Below are positions 7,785 through 16,291 of a DNA stretch of 64,000 nucleotides, piece by piece. The notes beneath the pieces were generated by a model, which did not search any database, was not told where the DNA came from, and was given only the letters and a program-made list of their open reading frames with translations. Both the position numbers and the translations under genes were made by a program. Each line of letters opens with the position of its first letter. The first letter of the stretch is position 1. The DNA comes from Rhodospirillales bacterium (lineage in GTDB: Bacteria > Pseudomonadota > Gammaproteobacteria > Nevskiales > Nevskiaceae): contig CAJCJH010000014.1 of the NCBI GenBank assembly GCA_903970615.1, positions 1 to 64,000 of the forward strand. The letters run 5' to 3'.

Positions 7785-10441
7785 GCGACGCCGAAAGCCA
7801 GCGGCTCGCCGAAGACGCACAGCGCCAGCAGCGCTGGAAATTGTGGGGCACGTATTTATCCGAGCGGCAATGGGGCACCGTGCGCGAGGATTATTCGGAC
7901 GATGGCGATGTCTGGAAATCCTTCCCGCACGATCAGGCTCGCAGCCGCGCATATCGCTGGGGTGAAGATGGTTTGCTCGGGTTCACGGACGAACATTGCC
8001 GCCTGTGTTTTGCACCCGCGCTATGGAATGGCGTCGATCCTATCCTCAAGGAGAGGTTATTCGGGCTGACCGGGCCGGAGGGCAATCACGGCGAAGACGT
8101 CAAGGAACTGTATTACTACCTCGATGCCACGCCGACGCACAGTTACTGCAAGGCGCTATATCGCTATCCAAAAGTCGCGTATCCCTACGCGCAACTGATC
8201 GCCGAAAATCATCGCCGCGATCGCACGCAACCCGAGTTCGAACTGCTCGATAGCGGTGTCATCGATCAGGGATATTTCGATCTGGTGGTCGAATATGCGA
8301 AGGCCGCTCCCGACGATATTCTGATCAAGCTGACACTGCACAATCGTAGCGCCGCTGCCGCGACGATTCATCTGCTGCCGACACTTTGGTTTCGCAATAC
8401 GTGGAGCTGGGGCGAGATCGAAGAAGAATCCACTGCGCGACCGCGCATTTCGCTTGACGGTGAAGGCGTGCTGGCGAGCCATGCCACGCTCGGCGATTAT
8501 CGCTTGCGAGTTGAAGGTGCAGACGCCGATGCGCGCTGGCTGTTCACTGAAAACGAAACCAATGTCGAACGCTTGTATGAGGTTGCGAATACGCAGCCTT
8601 ACGTCAAGGATGCCTTCCATGCTGCGGTGGTCGAAGAGCAGCAATCGGCGACCAATCCCGCCAACGAAGGGACCAAGGCGGCGCTGCATTGCCGCTTCGA
8701 GATTCCAGCCAATGACACTATTACTTTGCGGCTGCGATTAACTCATAGCGCAATGCAATCTGTAAGGTTTGAAAGTAAGGGTGTTGGTGAAGATTTCAAC
8801 GCCGTGATCGCGCAGCGCATCGCCGAAGCTGATGCGTTTTATGCGGCGAATATCGAAGCTGTGCTTGAACCCGATCAGCGTGGGATCGCGCGCGCGGCTT
8901 ACGCCGGTCTGCTGTGGTCGAAGCAGTATTACAACCTCGTTCAAACGCGCTGGGCCGCTGGCGACCCGACCGAGCCGTCCCCGCCGCTCGAACACACCGA
9001 GCGCAATCTCGCGTGGGCACACTTGTATACGCGCGATGTGCTGTCGATGCCGGATAAATGGGAGTTTCCGTATTTCTGTTCCTGGGACATGGCGTTTCAT
9101 TGCGTCAGTTTGAGTCGCGTCGATGTCGCCTTGTCGCAACATCAATTGCTGCTGTTGTTGCGCGAGTGGTACATGCATCGCAACGGTCAGTTGCCGGCGT
9201 ATGAATTCAATTTTTCGGATGTGAATCCGCCAGTGCATCCCTGGGCGATCTGGCGTGTCTATCGTCTGCCGGCGGCGGGTGAAAAACCCGATCGTGCATT
9301 TCTCGAACGCGGCTTCCAGAAACTGCTGTTGAACTTCACCTGGTGGGTCAACCGCGAAGATGCCGGCGGCAACGATTTGTTCTCCGGCGGCTTTCTCGGG
9401 CTCGACAATATCGGCGTATTCGATCGCTCCAAACCCTTGCCGACCGGAGGCCGTTTGCTGCAAGCCGATGGCACTGCGTGGATGGCGTTTTACTGCATTC
9501 ACATGTTGTCGATGGCGCTCGAACTGGCGAGTGAGGATTTGGTTTACGAAGATCTCGCCTCGAAATTCCTCGATCATTTCGACGCCATCACGCACGCGAT
9601 GAACAACATCGGCGGCAGCGGCTTGTGGGATGAGCAGGACGGTTTTTATTACGACCGCCTGCAACTCGGCGACAGCTCCACGCCGCTGCGCGTGCGTTCG
9701 ATCATCGGCTTCATTCCGATGTTCGCCAGCACCATCATCAAACAGGAAAGCATCGCGCAGTTCAGCGGCTTCGTGCGGCGCGCGCAGTGGGATGCGAAAT
9801 ACCGGCCTTTGCTGGCGCATCACATCGTGAGCATGGACGACGACCGCTCGGACTCGCTGCTCACCTTGCCGCCGCGCGAACGGCTCGAACGCATGTTCCT
9901 GCGCCTGTTCGACGAAGATGAATTCCTGAGTCCGTTCGGCATCCGCTCGCTATCGAAAGTGCATCGGGATCATCCATACGTTTATCACGCCAATGGCAGC
10001 GATTACTCGGTGAATTACGAACCCGGCGAAGGCACCACCGGCATGTTCGGCGGCAACTCCAACTGGCGCGGGCCGATCTGGTTTCCGATCAATTATCTGA
10101 TCCTCGAAAGCCTGCGCGTCTACCACCGCTTCTGGGGCGATCAATTCAAGGTCGAGTTCCCGACGCGCTCCGGTAATTGGGTGACGCTTGGCGAAGCCGC
10201 GCGCCAGCTCGCGCATCGGTTGCAGAGCATTTTCCTGCCGGATGCCAGCGGCCGCCGGCCGTGCCACGGCGAGGAATCGCGCTACGCCAGCGAACCGGAC
10301 TGGAAAGATCTGCTCCTGTTCAACGAGTATTACCACGCCGATAGCGGCCGCGGCTGCGGCGCCAGCCATCAAACCGGCTGGACCGCCTTGATCGCCGACT
10401 TGATGAATCTGGAAGCGCGCTGGTCCGACGGTGGCAATTGA
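7781..10441 (+). CDS. Glucosidase, GH63/MGH1-like glycoside hydrolase
   Basis: This large cytoplasmic protein (about 886 residues, no signal peptide) belongs to the bacterial 'glucosidase' group related to GH63 mannosyl-oligosaccharide glucosidase and mannosylglycerate hydrolase. The N-terminal half is beta-rich. The C-terminal half is an (alpha/alpha)6-type catalytic domain with SWDMAFHCVSLSR, FLGLDNIGVFDRSKPLP and NSNWRGPIWFPINYL, motifs I associate with this family. The frame opens at GTG 7763, but the GTG at 7781 overlaps the SDR stop as GTGA with CGGAG just upstream, so I choose it. The natural substrate is unknown; an alpha-glucoside or glucosyl-/mannosylglycerate-type solute fits the family. 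Coupling to the SDR suggests that the released sugar is oxidised. Confidence 0.85.
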   Translation: MSDAESQRLAEDAQRQQRWKLWGTYLSERQWGTVREDYSDDGDVWKSFPHDQARSRAYRWGEDGLLGFTDEHCRLCFAPALWNGVDPILKERLFGLTGPEGNHGEDVKELYYYLDATPTHSYCKALYRYPKVAYPYAQLIAENHRRDRTQPEFELLDSGVIDQGYFDLVVEYAKAAPDDILIKLTLHNRSAAAATIHLLPTLWFRNTWSWGEIEEESTARPRISLDGEGVLASHATLGDYRLRVEGADADARWLFTENETNVERLYEVANTQPYVKDAFHAAVVEEQQSATNPANEGTKAALHCRFEIPANDTITLRLRLTHSAMQSVRFESKGVGEDFNAVIAQRIAEADAFYAANIEAVLEPDQRGIARAAYAGLLWSKQYYNLVQTRWAAGDPTEPSPPLEHTERNLAWAHLYTRDVLSMPDKWEFPYFCSWDMAFHCVSLSRVDVALSQHQLLLLLREWYMHRNGQLPAYEFNFSDVNPPVHPWAIWRVYRLPAAGEKPDRAFLERGFQKLLLNFTWWVNREDAGGNDLFSGGFLGLDNIGVFDRSKPLPTGGRLLQADGTAWMAFYCIHMLSMALELASEDLVYEDLASKFLDHFDAITHAMNNIGGSGLWDEQDGFYYDRLQLGDSSTPLRVRSIIGFIPMFASTIIKQESIAQFSGFVRRAQWDAKYRPLLAHHIVSMDDDRSDSLLTLPPRERLERMFLRLFDEDEFLSPFGIRSLSKVHRDHPYVYHANGSDYSVNYEPGEGTTGMFGGNSNWRGPIWFPINYLILESLRVYHRFWGDQFKVEFPTRSGNWVTLGEAARQLAHRLQSIFLPDASGRRPCHGEESRYASEPDWKDLLLFNEYYHADSGRGCGASHQTGWTALIADLMNLEARWSDGGN

Positions 10442-10492
10442 TCCGGTGATGATTGCGCGCAGCGACTGATGGTGAAGCGCCGAAAGCGCCGA

Positions 10493-12325
10493 TTATTTTG
10501 AGCGGCTCGTATCCGCGCCTTTTTGCGCGCGCTGCGCCGCCGGGCCTCGATCCTTGCTCAGATTGAATGCGGTGTTGACCAGCGCGATGTGCGAAAACGC
10601 CTGCGGAAAGTTGCCGACCTGCCGCTTCAATCGCGGATCGTATTCCTCGGCGAGCAGGCCGACATCGTTGCGCAGACTCAACAGCCGCTCGAACAGCGCG
10701 CGGCCTTCGTCGACCCTGCCTTGCAGCACCAGATTGTCCGCCAGCCAGAAACTGCAGGCGAGAAATGCGCCTTCTTTTGCGGGCAGGCCATCACTGGTTT
10801 CGGTGGTGTCATAGCGCAGCACGAAGCCATCGACCACCAGCTCGCGCTGGATCGCGGCGAGGGTGCCGATCACACGTGGATCGTCCGGCGGCAGGAAGCC
10901 GACCAGCGGAATCTGCAGCAGGCTGGCGTCGAGTGCTTTGCCGCCATAGCTCTGTACGAACGTGCCGCGCTTGGAATCGAAAGCGTTGTTGCAGATGTCC
11001 GCGTGGATTTTCTGCCGCACTTCGCGCCAGCGTTCGACCGGCCCGACCAAGCCTAAATCCTCCACCGCCTTGATCGAACGATCGAGCGCGACCCAGCTCA
11101 TCACTTTCGAGTAAGTGAAATGCTGACGGCCGCCGCGCGTTTCCCAGATGCCTTCGTCGGGCTGTTCCCAGATACGTTCGAGATGCTGCACCACCACGCG
11201 CTGCAATTCCCACATGTCGTCGTCGTACGGCAAGCCGCCGAGCCGCGCCTGATGCAGCGCGTCCATTAGTTCGCCGTACACATCCAGCTGCAACTGGTTC
11301 GCTGCCGCGTTGCCGATACGCACTGGTGCCGAATTCTCGTAGCCTGGCAGCCAGTCGGCGGTCCATTCGGATAGACGCCGCTCGCCGCCGATGCCGTACA
11401 TGATTTGCAGATCGTCCGGATTGCCGGCGACGGTGCGCTCCAGCCAGCCGCGCCAGGCCTTGGCCTCGTCGTAGTAGCCGCCGTGCATCAATGCCAGCAG
11501 CGTCAGCGTGGCGTCGCGCAGCCAGCAATAACGATAGTCCCAATTGCGCACGCCGCCGATCGCTTCGGGTAAGGATGTCGTCGGTGCGGCGACGATGCCG
11601 CCGGTGGGCCGATAAGTCAGCGCTTTTAGCGTAATCATCGAACGGCTGACGGCATCGGTCCACGGCCCGGCGTAGGCGGAGCGCGCCGACCATTTTCGCC
11701 ACAGCGATGCGCTGGTTGCAGCGGCCGCAAAGCCATCGATCGGCGCCGGTGGCGGCAGATGCGAAGCCGCATAACTCAGCACGAAGGCGACGGTAACGCC
11801 CGCGTCGATTTCAAACTGCGCGGCGATGCTGGAATCCTGCCGCTGGATCGACAGACTCACCGCGTTGCTGCGCAAATAAGCCGCGTCCGGGCCGGTGATC
11901 ATCGACAAGCCGGAACCATCCGCCAATTGACGAATCCACGGACGCGCCGCGCCGTAATCGAAGCGCGGTTTCAATTCCATCTGCATCGCCACACGCCCGC
12001 TGAGGCCGCGCACCAGCCGCACCAGATGTGAAGTTTCGGCGTCGCGCGGCGGCATGAAATCGCTGATGACGACGCGGCCATCGGCACATTCAAATTCGGT
12101 ATCGAGCAGCAGCGTGCCTTCACGATAACGGCGCTGCGCGGTAGCCCGTGCATCGGCGGGCGCGAGCAGCCAGCGGCCATGCTGCGACGTGCCGAGCAGT
12201 GCGGCGAAGCAGGCGCCGGAATCGAAGCGCGGCCAGCACAGCCAGTCGATCGAGCCGTCGCGGCCGACCAGCGCTGCGGTTTCGCAATCGCCGATCAAGG
12301 CATAGTTTTCGATACGCAGTGCCAT
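10493..12325 (-). CDS. Glycoside hydrolase family 15 (glucoamylase/trehalase-like)
   Basis: The product is about 610 residues and belongs to bacterial GH15, inverting enzymes that release glucose from alpha-glucans, isomaltose-type sugars or trehalose. The N-terminal beta-sandwich begins IENYALIGDCETAALV and includes GSIDWLCWPRFDS, both family hallmarks. The catalytic (alpha/alpha)6 barrel contains WDYRYCWLRDA (about 262-272) and the stretch around GYENSAPVRIGN. No signal peptide is present, so it acts in the cytoplasm. The upstream ATG frame (12358) is less likely than the ATG at 12325, which is preceded by GGAAAG and gives the family start. It converges on the GH63-like gene. Together with GT4, GMC and SDR it suggests turnover of an internal glucan or disaccharide, an inference from neighbourhood. 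Confidence 0.9.
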   Translation of the reverse strand: MALRIENYALIGDCETAALVGRDGSIDWLCWPRFDSGACFAALLGTSQHGRWLLAPADARATAQRRYREGTLLLDTEFECADGRVVISDFMPPRDAETSHLVRLVRGLSGRVAMQMELKPRFDYGAARPWIRQLADGSGLSMITGPDAAYLRSNAVSLSIQRQDSSIAAQFEIDAGVTVAFVLSYAASHLPPPAPIDGFAAAATSASLWRKWSARSAYAGPWTDAVSRSMITLKALTYRPTGGIVAAPTTSLPEAIGGVRNWDYRYCWLRDATLTLLALMHGGYYDEAKAWRGWLERTVAGNPDDLQIMYGIGGERRLSEWTADWLPGYENSAPVRIGNAAANQLQLDVYGELMDALHQARLGGLPYDDDMWELQRVVVQHLERIWEQPDEGIWETRGGRQHFTYSKVMSWVALDRSIKAVEDLGLVGPVERWREVRQKIHADICNNAFDSKRGTFVQSYGGKALDASLLQIPLVGFLPPDDPRVIGTLAAIQRELVVDGFVLRYDTTETSDGLPAKEGAFLACSFWLADNLVLQGRVDEGRALFERLLSLRNDVGLLAEEYDPRLKRQVGNFPQAFSHIALVNTAFNLSKDRGPAAQRAQKGADTSRSK

Positions 12326-12561
12326 GTGCTTTCCAGTTGCATGCAGCAAGACGAGCACGCGAGCCGCGCTCCGCCATCGACCTTGGAACCGTCGCCCAGT
12401 TCATCGCCAGCGTTGCCGCTTTACGCGCATTTACCTGCGAGTTTACTTGCCTGTCTGGGCGCAGGTTTGGCGCGGGCTTTTGCGCGCGATCAAAACCGCA
12501 GCGATGCAAAACCAGTCCGCTGAATCGGGCTGCCCAATCAGGCTGCCAATCCAACGCCGAC

Positions 12562-13458
12562 TCAATGATCCCGATGTTCGATGGTGTCGGCCAGTTGCAG
12601 CAGCGGTTGCGCGCGTTCGCCGAACAGTGCCAGCGCTGCGCGGGCTTGCGCGAAGGTCTGCGCGGCGAGGGTTTTGGCGGCATCGAAGCCCAGCAAGGAG
12701 GGATAAGTGGATTTCTCCTGCGCGCGATCCTTGCCTTGAGTTTTACCGAGCACGGCGGTGCTGGAACTTTCGTCGAGCACATCGTCCTGAATCTGGTACG
12801 CCAGACCGAGCAGACGGCCAAATTCGCTCAAAGCCTGCGCCTGTTCCGGCGTCGCATTCGCGGCTGCGGATGCCATCTCCAGGCCGCAGCAGATCAAGGC
12901 GCCGGTCTTGCGCGCGTGCAGCGATTCGAGCCGCGCCAGCGGAATTTTCTGCTGTTCGGATTCGATGTCGACCGCCTGGCCGCCGACCATGCCGAGTGAA
13001 CCGGCGGCCTCGGCAAGCAGCGCGATCATGCGCAACTGCGCGGCGGCGCTGGTTGCGGGATTCGGTTGTGTGAGCACTCGGAACGCGAGCGTCAGCAGCG
13101 CATCGCCGACCAGAATTGCAGTGGCTTCGTCGTAGGCTTTATGAACCGTCGGCTGGCCGCGGCGCAGATCGTCATCGTCCATCGCCGGCAGATCGTCATG
13201 CACCAGCGAATAGGCGTGGATCAGTTCGAGCGCGCAGGCGGGCGCATCGAGTTGCGCCGGCTCGGCGCCGAGCACCGCGCCGGCAGCGTAGGTGAGCAAG
13301 GCGCGCAAACGCTTGCCGCCGCGGCAGGCGTAGCGCATGGCCTGGTGCAGGCGCGCGGGATCGGTGTCGGCGGCGGGTAGCGCGGCGTCGATTACGCGGT
13401 CGATGCGTTGTAGCAGGTCGGCGAAGGCGTTCGGCACGGAATTTGGGGAAACGGTCAA
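12562..13458 (-). CDS. ispA: Farnesyl diphosphate synthase (polyprenyl synthase family)
   Basis: This 298-residue cytosolic prenyltransferase condenses DMAPP/GPP with IPP to give farnesyl diphosphate. The first aspartate-rich motif is DDLPAMDDDD (88-97) and the second is QDDVLD with DDVLD at 225-229. GGKRLRALL (48-56) and HARKTGALI (181-189) are the usual diphosphate-binding regions. The IspA-type two-residue insertion in the first motif marks it as the bacterial FPP synthase branch. In most gammaproteobacteria ispA lies between xseB and dxs. Here neither is present and the gene instead opens a squalene/hopanoid and mevalonate cluster, so it probably supplies FPP to squalene synthase. It is divergent from apt. 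Confidence 0.93.
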   Translation of the reverse strand: MTVSPNSVPNAFADLLQRIDRVIDAALPAADTDPARLHQAMRYACRGGKRLRALLTYAAGAVLGAEPAQLDAPACALELIHAYSLVHDDLPAMDDDDLRRGQPTVHKAYDEATAILVGDALLTLAFRVLTQPNPATSAAAQLRMIALLAEAAGSLGMVGGQAVDIESEQQKIPLARLESLHARKTGALICCGLEMASAAANATPEQAQALSEFGRLLGLAYQIQDDVLDESSSTAVLGKTQGKDRAQEKSTYPSLLGFDAAKTLAAQTFAQARAALALFGERAQPLLQLADTIEHRDH

Positions 13459-13608
13459 GGCTTTGAGTCCAGTTCAGATTCGCCGCGTGCGGTGCGCGGC
13501 AGTGATGAGGCGGTAATAATGGGCGGCTTGCTGAAAATCGCAAAACGCGTTGCAAGCGGCGCGGAAGTTTGGACCAAGCCCGATGCCGCGACAACCCGCA
13601 AGCTGGAA

Positions 13609-13641
13609 AATCCGCCAACAATCCGCCAACAATCCGCCAAC
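13609..13641. repeat. 11-bp tandem repeat, three exact copies
   Basis: AATCCGCCAAC occurs three times head to tail, followed by a degraded fourth copy (AATCTCCAACG, 13642-13652). The array lies in the 219-base space between the divergent ispA and apt genes. A spacing of 11 bases puts each unit on nearly the same helix face. It could be regulatory or simple slippage. Confidence 0.85.
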
Positions 13642-13677
13642 AATCTCCAACGACTTGCCGACGAAAACCGACCACCG

Positions 13678-14214
13678 ATGCCCGTTCCGAAAATCGACGC
13701 TGAAGCGATAAAAATTCATATCCGCGATGTGCCGGATTTCCCCAAGCCCGGCATCGTCTTCAAGGACATCACGCCGCTGCTGGCCAACGCGGCCGCATTC
13801 AACGCGGCAATCGAACTGCTCGCCGCGCAGATCGCGCCGCATGCGCCGCAGGGCTTGCTGGCGATCGAATCGCGCGGCTTCATTTTTGGCGCGGCGCTGG
13901 CGCAGCAGATGAAATTACCGCTGCTGCTGCTGCGCAAACCTGGCAAGTTGCCTTGGCACACCGAGCGCATCAGTTACGACCTCGAATACGGCAGCGACGC
14001 GCTGGAGATTCATCAGGATGCGATCAGCGCCGGCAGCCGCTATGCGATTGTCGACGATGTGCTCGCGACCGGCGGCACCGCGGCGGCGGCGGTGGCGCTG
14101 ATCGAGAAGCTCGGCGGCCATGTCGCCGTCTGCGCTTTTCTGATGGAGCTTTCGTTTCTGAACGGCCGCGCCCGGCTGCCGGCTAAAATCGTCGAAAGCT
14201 TGATCGAGTATTGA
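13678..14214 (+). CDS. apt: Adenine phosphoribosyltransferase
   Basis: The product is about 178 residues and salvages adenine to AMP using [21 protein letters not shown] near the N-terminus and the PRPP-binding loop [14 protein letters not shown] are diagnostic for Apt; IESRGFIFG is the other conserved motif. The frame stays open upstream to 13492, but that extension runs through the tandem repeat and does not resemble Apt. The ATG at 13678 gives the normal N-terminus and length, although it lacks a strong ribosome site. Its place in a hopanoid cluster may not be accidental: HpnG releases adenine from adenosylhopane, and Apt would recycle that adenine. This link is inference. Confidence 0.92.
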   Translation: MPVPKIDAEAIKIHIRDVPDFPKPGIVFKDITPLLANAAAFNAAIELLAAQIAPHAPQGLLAIESRGFIFGAALAQQMKLPLLLLRKPGKLPWHTERISYDLEYGSDALEIHQDAISAGSRYAIVDDVLATGGTAAAAVALIEKLGGHVAVCAFLMELSFLNGRARLPAKIVESLIEY

Positions 14215-14402
14215 GTTTCATCCGGATTTCATCGCTCGTTTCATATCTCTCTTGAAAACTGCGCACAAGCCGTCAGTCGAGATACCGCAACCCGCGCATT
14301 TGTCGAGGCTGGAAATCGGTATGCGGCTTGCCGCAGAATTGCGTATGCAGGTTCGAGTCGGGCGGATGCCAAGCCCGCAAAACAGCTTGAAGGATGCACG
14401 CT

Positions 14403-14816
14403 ATGGATTTCGCAGCAGGCTTACCGAGTCTGGTCGCGTCGCTGGTCGCGGTGGTGGTGTTGACCTGGCTTTCGCTGGAACGTCGCGGGCTGGAAAGCAA
14501 TCTGCGTGCTTATGCCGGGCAGCAGGTTCCGCAGGTGACGGCGCGGCTTGATCGCACCAATTCCTGGGTGCGGAAAATCGTGATGGTCTCGACCGTGACG
14601 GGCCCGCTGATGATGGCGTTTTCCGGCCAGCTCGACGAGCACGGTATCGCCAATGCCTGCAATGGCCTGCTACAGATCATCGCGCCATTCACCTCGGCCT
14701 GCGTCTCGGCTGCGGTAGCGTGGGCGCTGGTGGCGTCGGCGCTGGTGGTGCATGCCGCGCATGTGCAGTTGCTGGAACTGTTTCGCTGCCCGCATCAACG
14801 CAAGGAATTCTGGTGA
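14403..14816 (+). CDS. Small integral membrane protein, unknown function
   Basis: This 137-residue protein has one hydrophobic segment near residues 8-26, a charged middle and two further hydrophobic stretches (about 58-74 and 86-120). The C-terminus ends in the polar tail RCPHQRKEFW. I do not recognise the family. The ATG at 14403 has GAAGGA eight bases upstream; an ATG three codons earlier (14394) sits inside that ribosome site and is unlikely. It lies between apt and squalene synthase on the same strand, 190 bases before the latter, and its stop overlaps a possible 27-codon gene by one base. A membrane role linked to hopanoids is possible but unsupported. Confidence 0.6.
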   Translation: MDFAAGLPSLVASLVAVVVLTWLSLERRGLESNLRAYAGQQVPQVTARLDRTNSWVRKIVMVSTVTGPLMMAFSGQLDEHGIANACNGLLQIIAPFTSACVSAAVAWALVASALVVHAAHVQLLELFRCPHQRKEFW

Positions 14817-14899
14817 TGACCACAGATGTTGCAGTCAATGCGGGTACCGGCAAGCCGGCGAGCTTTGAAAATGGCCTGAACCACGGCGCTAAAAAATGA
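14816..14899 (+). CDS. Possible 27-residue small protein, coupled to upstream gene
   Basis: An ATG overlaps the stop of the preceding membrane protein gene as TGATG and opens a frame of 27 codons ending TGA at 14897-14899. AAGGA lies nine bases before the ATG. The peptide is hydrophilic, with Lys-Lys at its end, and has no recognisable motif. The coupling and ribosome site are the only evidence, so it may be a chance frame. Confidence 0.3.
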   Translation: MTTDVAVNAGTGKPASFENGLNHGAKK

Positions 14900-15005
14900 C
14901 TGCGAACATCACCGCAAACCCTCCGCAGATGGGCACGGTCAAAGCCTGGTCGTCTTCGCAAAATTTCGCCAATTACGGTAATTTTCGCAGCCAAACGGAA
15001 AATTC

Positions 15006-16124
15006 ATGAACGATTATCGACTCGGCGAGCGCTGGTCCGGCACCGCCGAGCACTATCAGGACTTTATTCTGCCGCTGGTCTCGCGCACCTTTGCGCTGAC
15101 CATTCCGCAGCTGCCGGGCACGCTGCGCAGCGTGGTTGCGAATGCGTACCTGCTGTGCCGCGTGGCCGATACGATCGAAGACGAACCGGCCTTGTCCGCT
15201 GCGCAAAAGCAGCACTACGAACAGGCGTTCATCGCCGTGGTCGCGGGCCGCGCTGCGCCGCAGGATCTGGCTTTGGAAATCGAGCCGCTGCTGTCGTCGG
15301 TAACGCTCGAATCCGAACGCGATCTGGTGCGCCAGCTGGCGCTGGTACTCGAAGTCACCAACAGTTTCAATCCGACGCAGCGCGGCGCACTCGAACGCTG
15401 CGTGCGCGTGATGGGCCGCGGTATGCATCACTTCCAGCATGAAGCCGGACCGAATGGTCTGGCGACGCTGGCCGATATGGATCGCTACTGTTATTTCGTT
15501 GCCGGCGTGGTCGGCGAAATGCTCACCGAACTGTTCTGCGATTACGCGCCGGAAGTGGCGGCAAAAGCAGACACGTTGCGGCGGCTTTCGGTGTCGTTCG
15601 GCCAAGCCTTGCAGATGACCAACATCCTCAAGGATCAATGGGAAGATCGCGCGCGCGGCGTCTGCTGGTTGCCGCGCGAAGTGTTCGCGCGGCACGGTGT
15701 CGATAGCGCCGGTGTCGCTGCCGGCACCGCGACGTCCGAGTATCTCGCGGCGCAAGCCGAGCTGATCGGCGTGGCCCATGCGCATCTGCGCAATGCACTC
15801 GCCTACAGTCTGGCGATTCCTCCGCGCGAAACCGGCATCCGCAAATTCCTGTTGTGGGCGGTCGGCCTGGCGGCGCTGACCTTGCGCAACATCCACCGCA
15901 CTCCGGCGTTCCGCGCTGGCAGCGAAGTCAAGGTTTCGCGCAGCGCGCTGGCAACGACGATGATGCTGACCAATCTGTCGATCCGCAGCGATGCCATGCT
16001 GACCAAGCTGTTCGATTCGACCGCCAGTGAATTGCCGTTGACGCCGCTGACAAATGTGGTGGCCGCAGCTGAAATTGCCGGCGCAGCGCAACCGGACAGC
16101 GCGATGCCGCTGCAAACGCATTGA
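15006..16124 (+). CDS. Squalene synthase (squalene/phytoene synthase family)
   Basis: This 372-residue enzyme probably joins two farnesyl diphosphates head to head to make squalene with NADPH. The first Asp-rich motif is DTIED (55-59) and the second is DQWED within NILKDQWED (206-214). YCYFVAGVVGEMLTELF (161-177) closely resembles the eukaryotic-type squalene synthase helix rather than HpnC/HpnD. No HpnC, HpnD or HpnE gene is nearby, so one protein must do the whole job, as in the one-enzyme route of Methylococcus. I see no clear C-terminal membrane anchor. The next gene is squalene-hopene cyclase, which uses its product. Phytoene synthase is the alternative, but no carotenoid gene is present. 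Confidence 0.87.
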   Translation: MNDYRLGERWSGTAEHYQDFILPLVSRTFALTIPQLPGTLRSVVANAYLLCRVADTIEDEPALSAAQKQHYEQAFIAVVAGRAAPQDLALEIEPLLSSVTLESERDLVRQLALVLEVTNSFNPTQRGALERCVRVMGRGMHHFQHEAGPNGLATLADMDRYCYFVAGVVGEMLTELFCDYAPEVAAKADTLRRLSVSFGQALQMTNILKDQWEDRARGVCWLPREVFARHGVDSAGVAAGTATSEYLAAQAELIGVAHAHLRNALAYSLAIPPRETGIRKFLLWAVGLAALTLRNIHRTPAFRAGSEVKVSRSALATTMMLTNLSIRSDAMLTKLFDSTASELPLTPLTNVVAAAEIAGAAQPDSAMPLQTH

Positions 16125-16207
16125 GCCTCGGCAACAAAAAATCCGCCGCCTGCCTTGAGCCAGTGACTTCAGCGAATTCCTCGAGCGATATCGTCCCGCT
16201 GCCGTCT

Positions 16208-16256
16208 GAATCGAAATCTCAATCGAATTCCCAACCGAGTTCCTGATCGAATTCCA
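16208..16256. repeat. Degenerate 12-13 bp tandem repeat upstream of shc
   Basis: Four imperfect units built on AATCGAATTCC follow one another (starting near 16208, 16221, 16233 and 16246), ending about 36 bases before the shc start. A further GCGAATTCC lies near 16172. The array falls in the 167-base non-coding gap between squalene synthase and shc. Confidence 0.6.
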
Positions 16257-16291
16257 AATGAATCCTGTCTTTTGCGGGTGGGCGTGAACGC

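Noticed and set aside
13492-13677. Upstream extension of apt
   Set aside because: Passes through the tandem repeat; Apt homology begins at the ATG at 13678.
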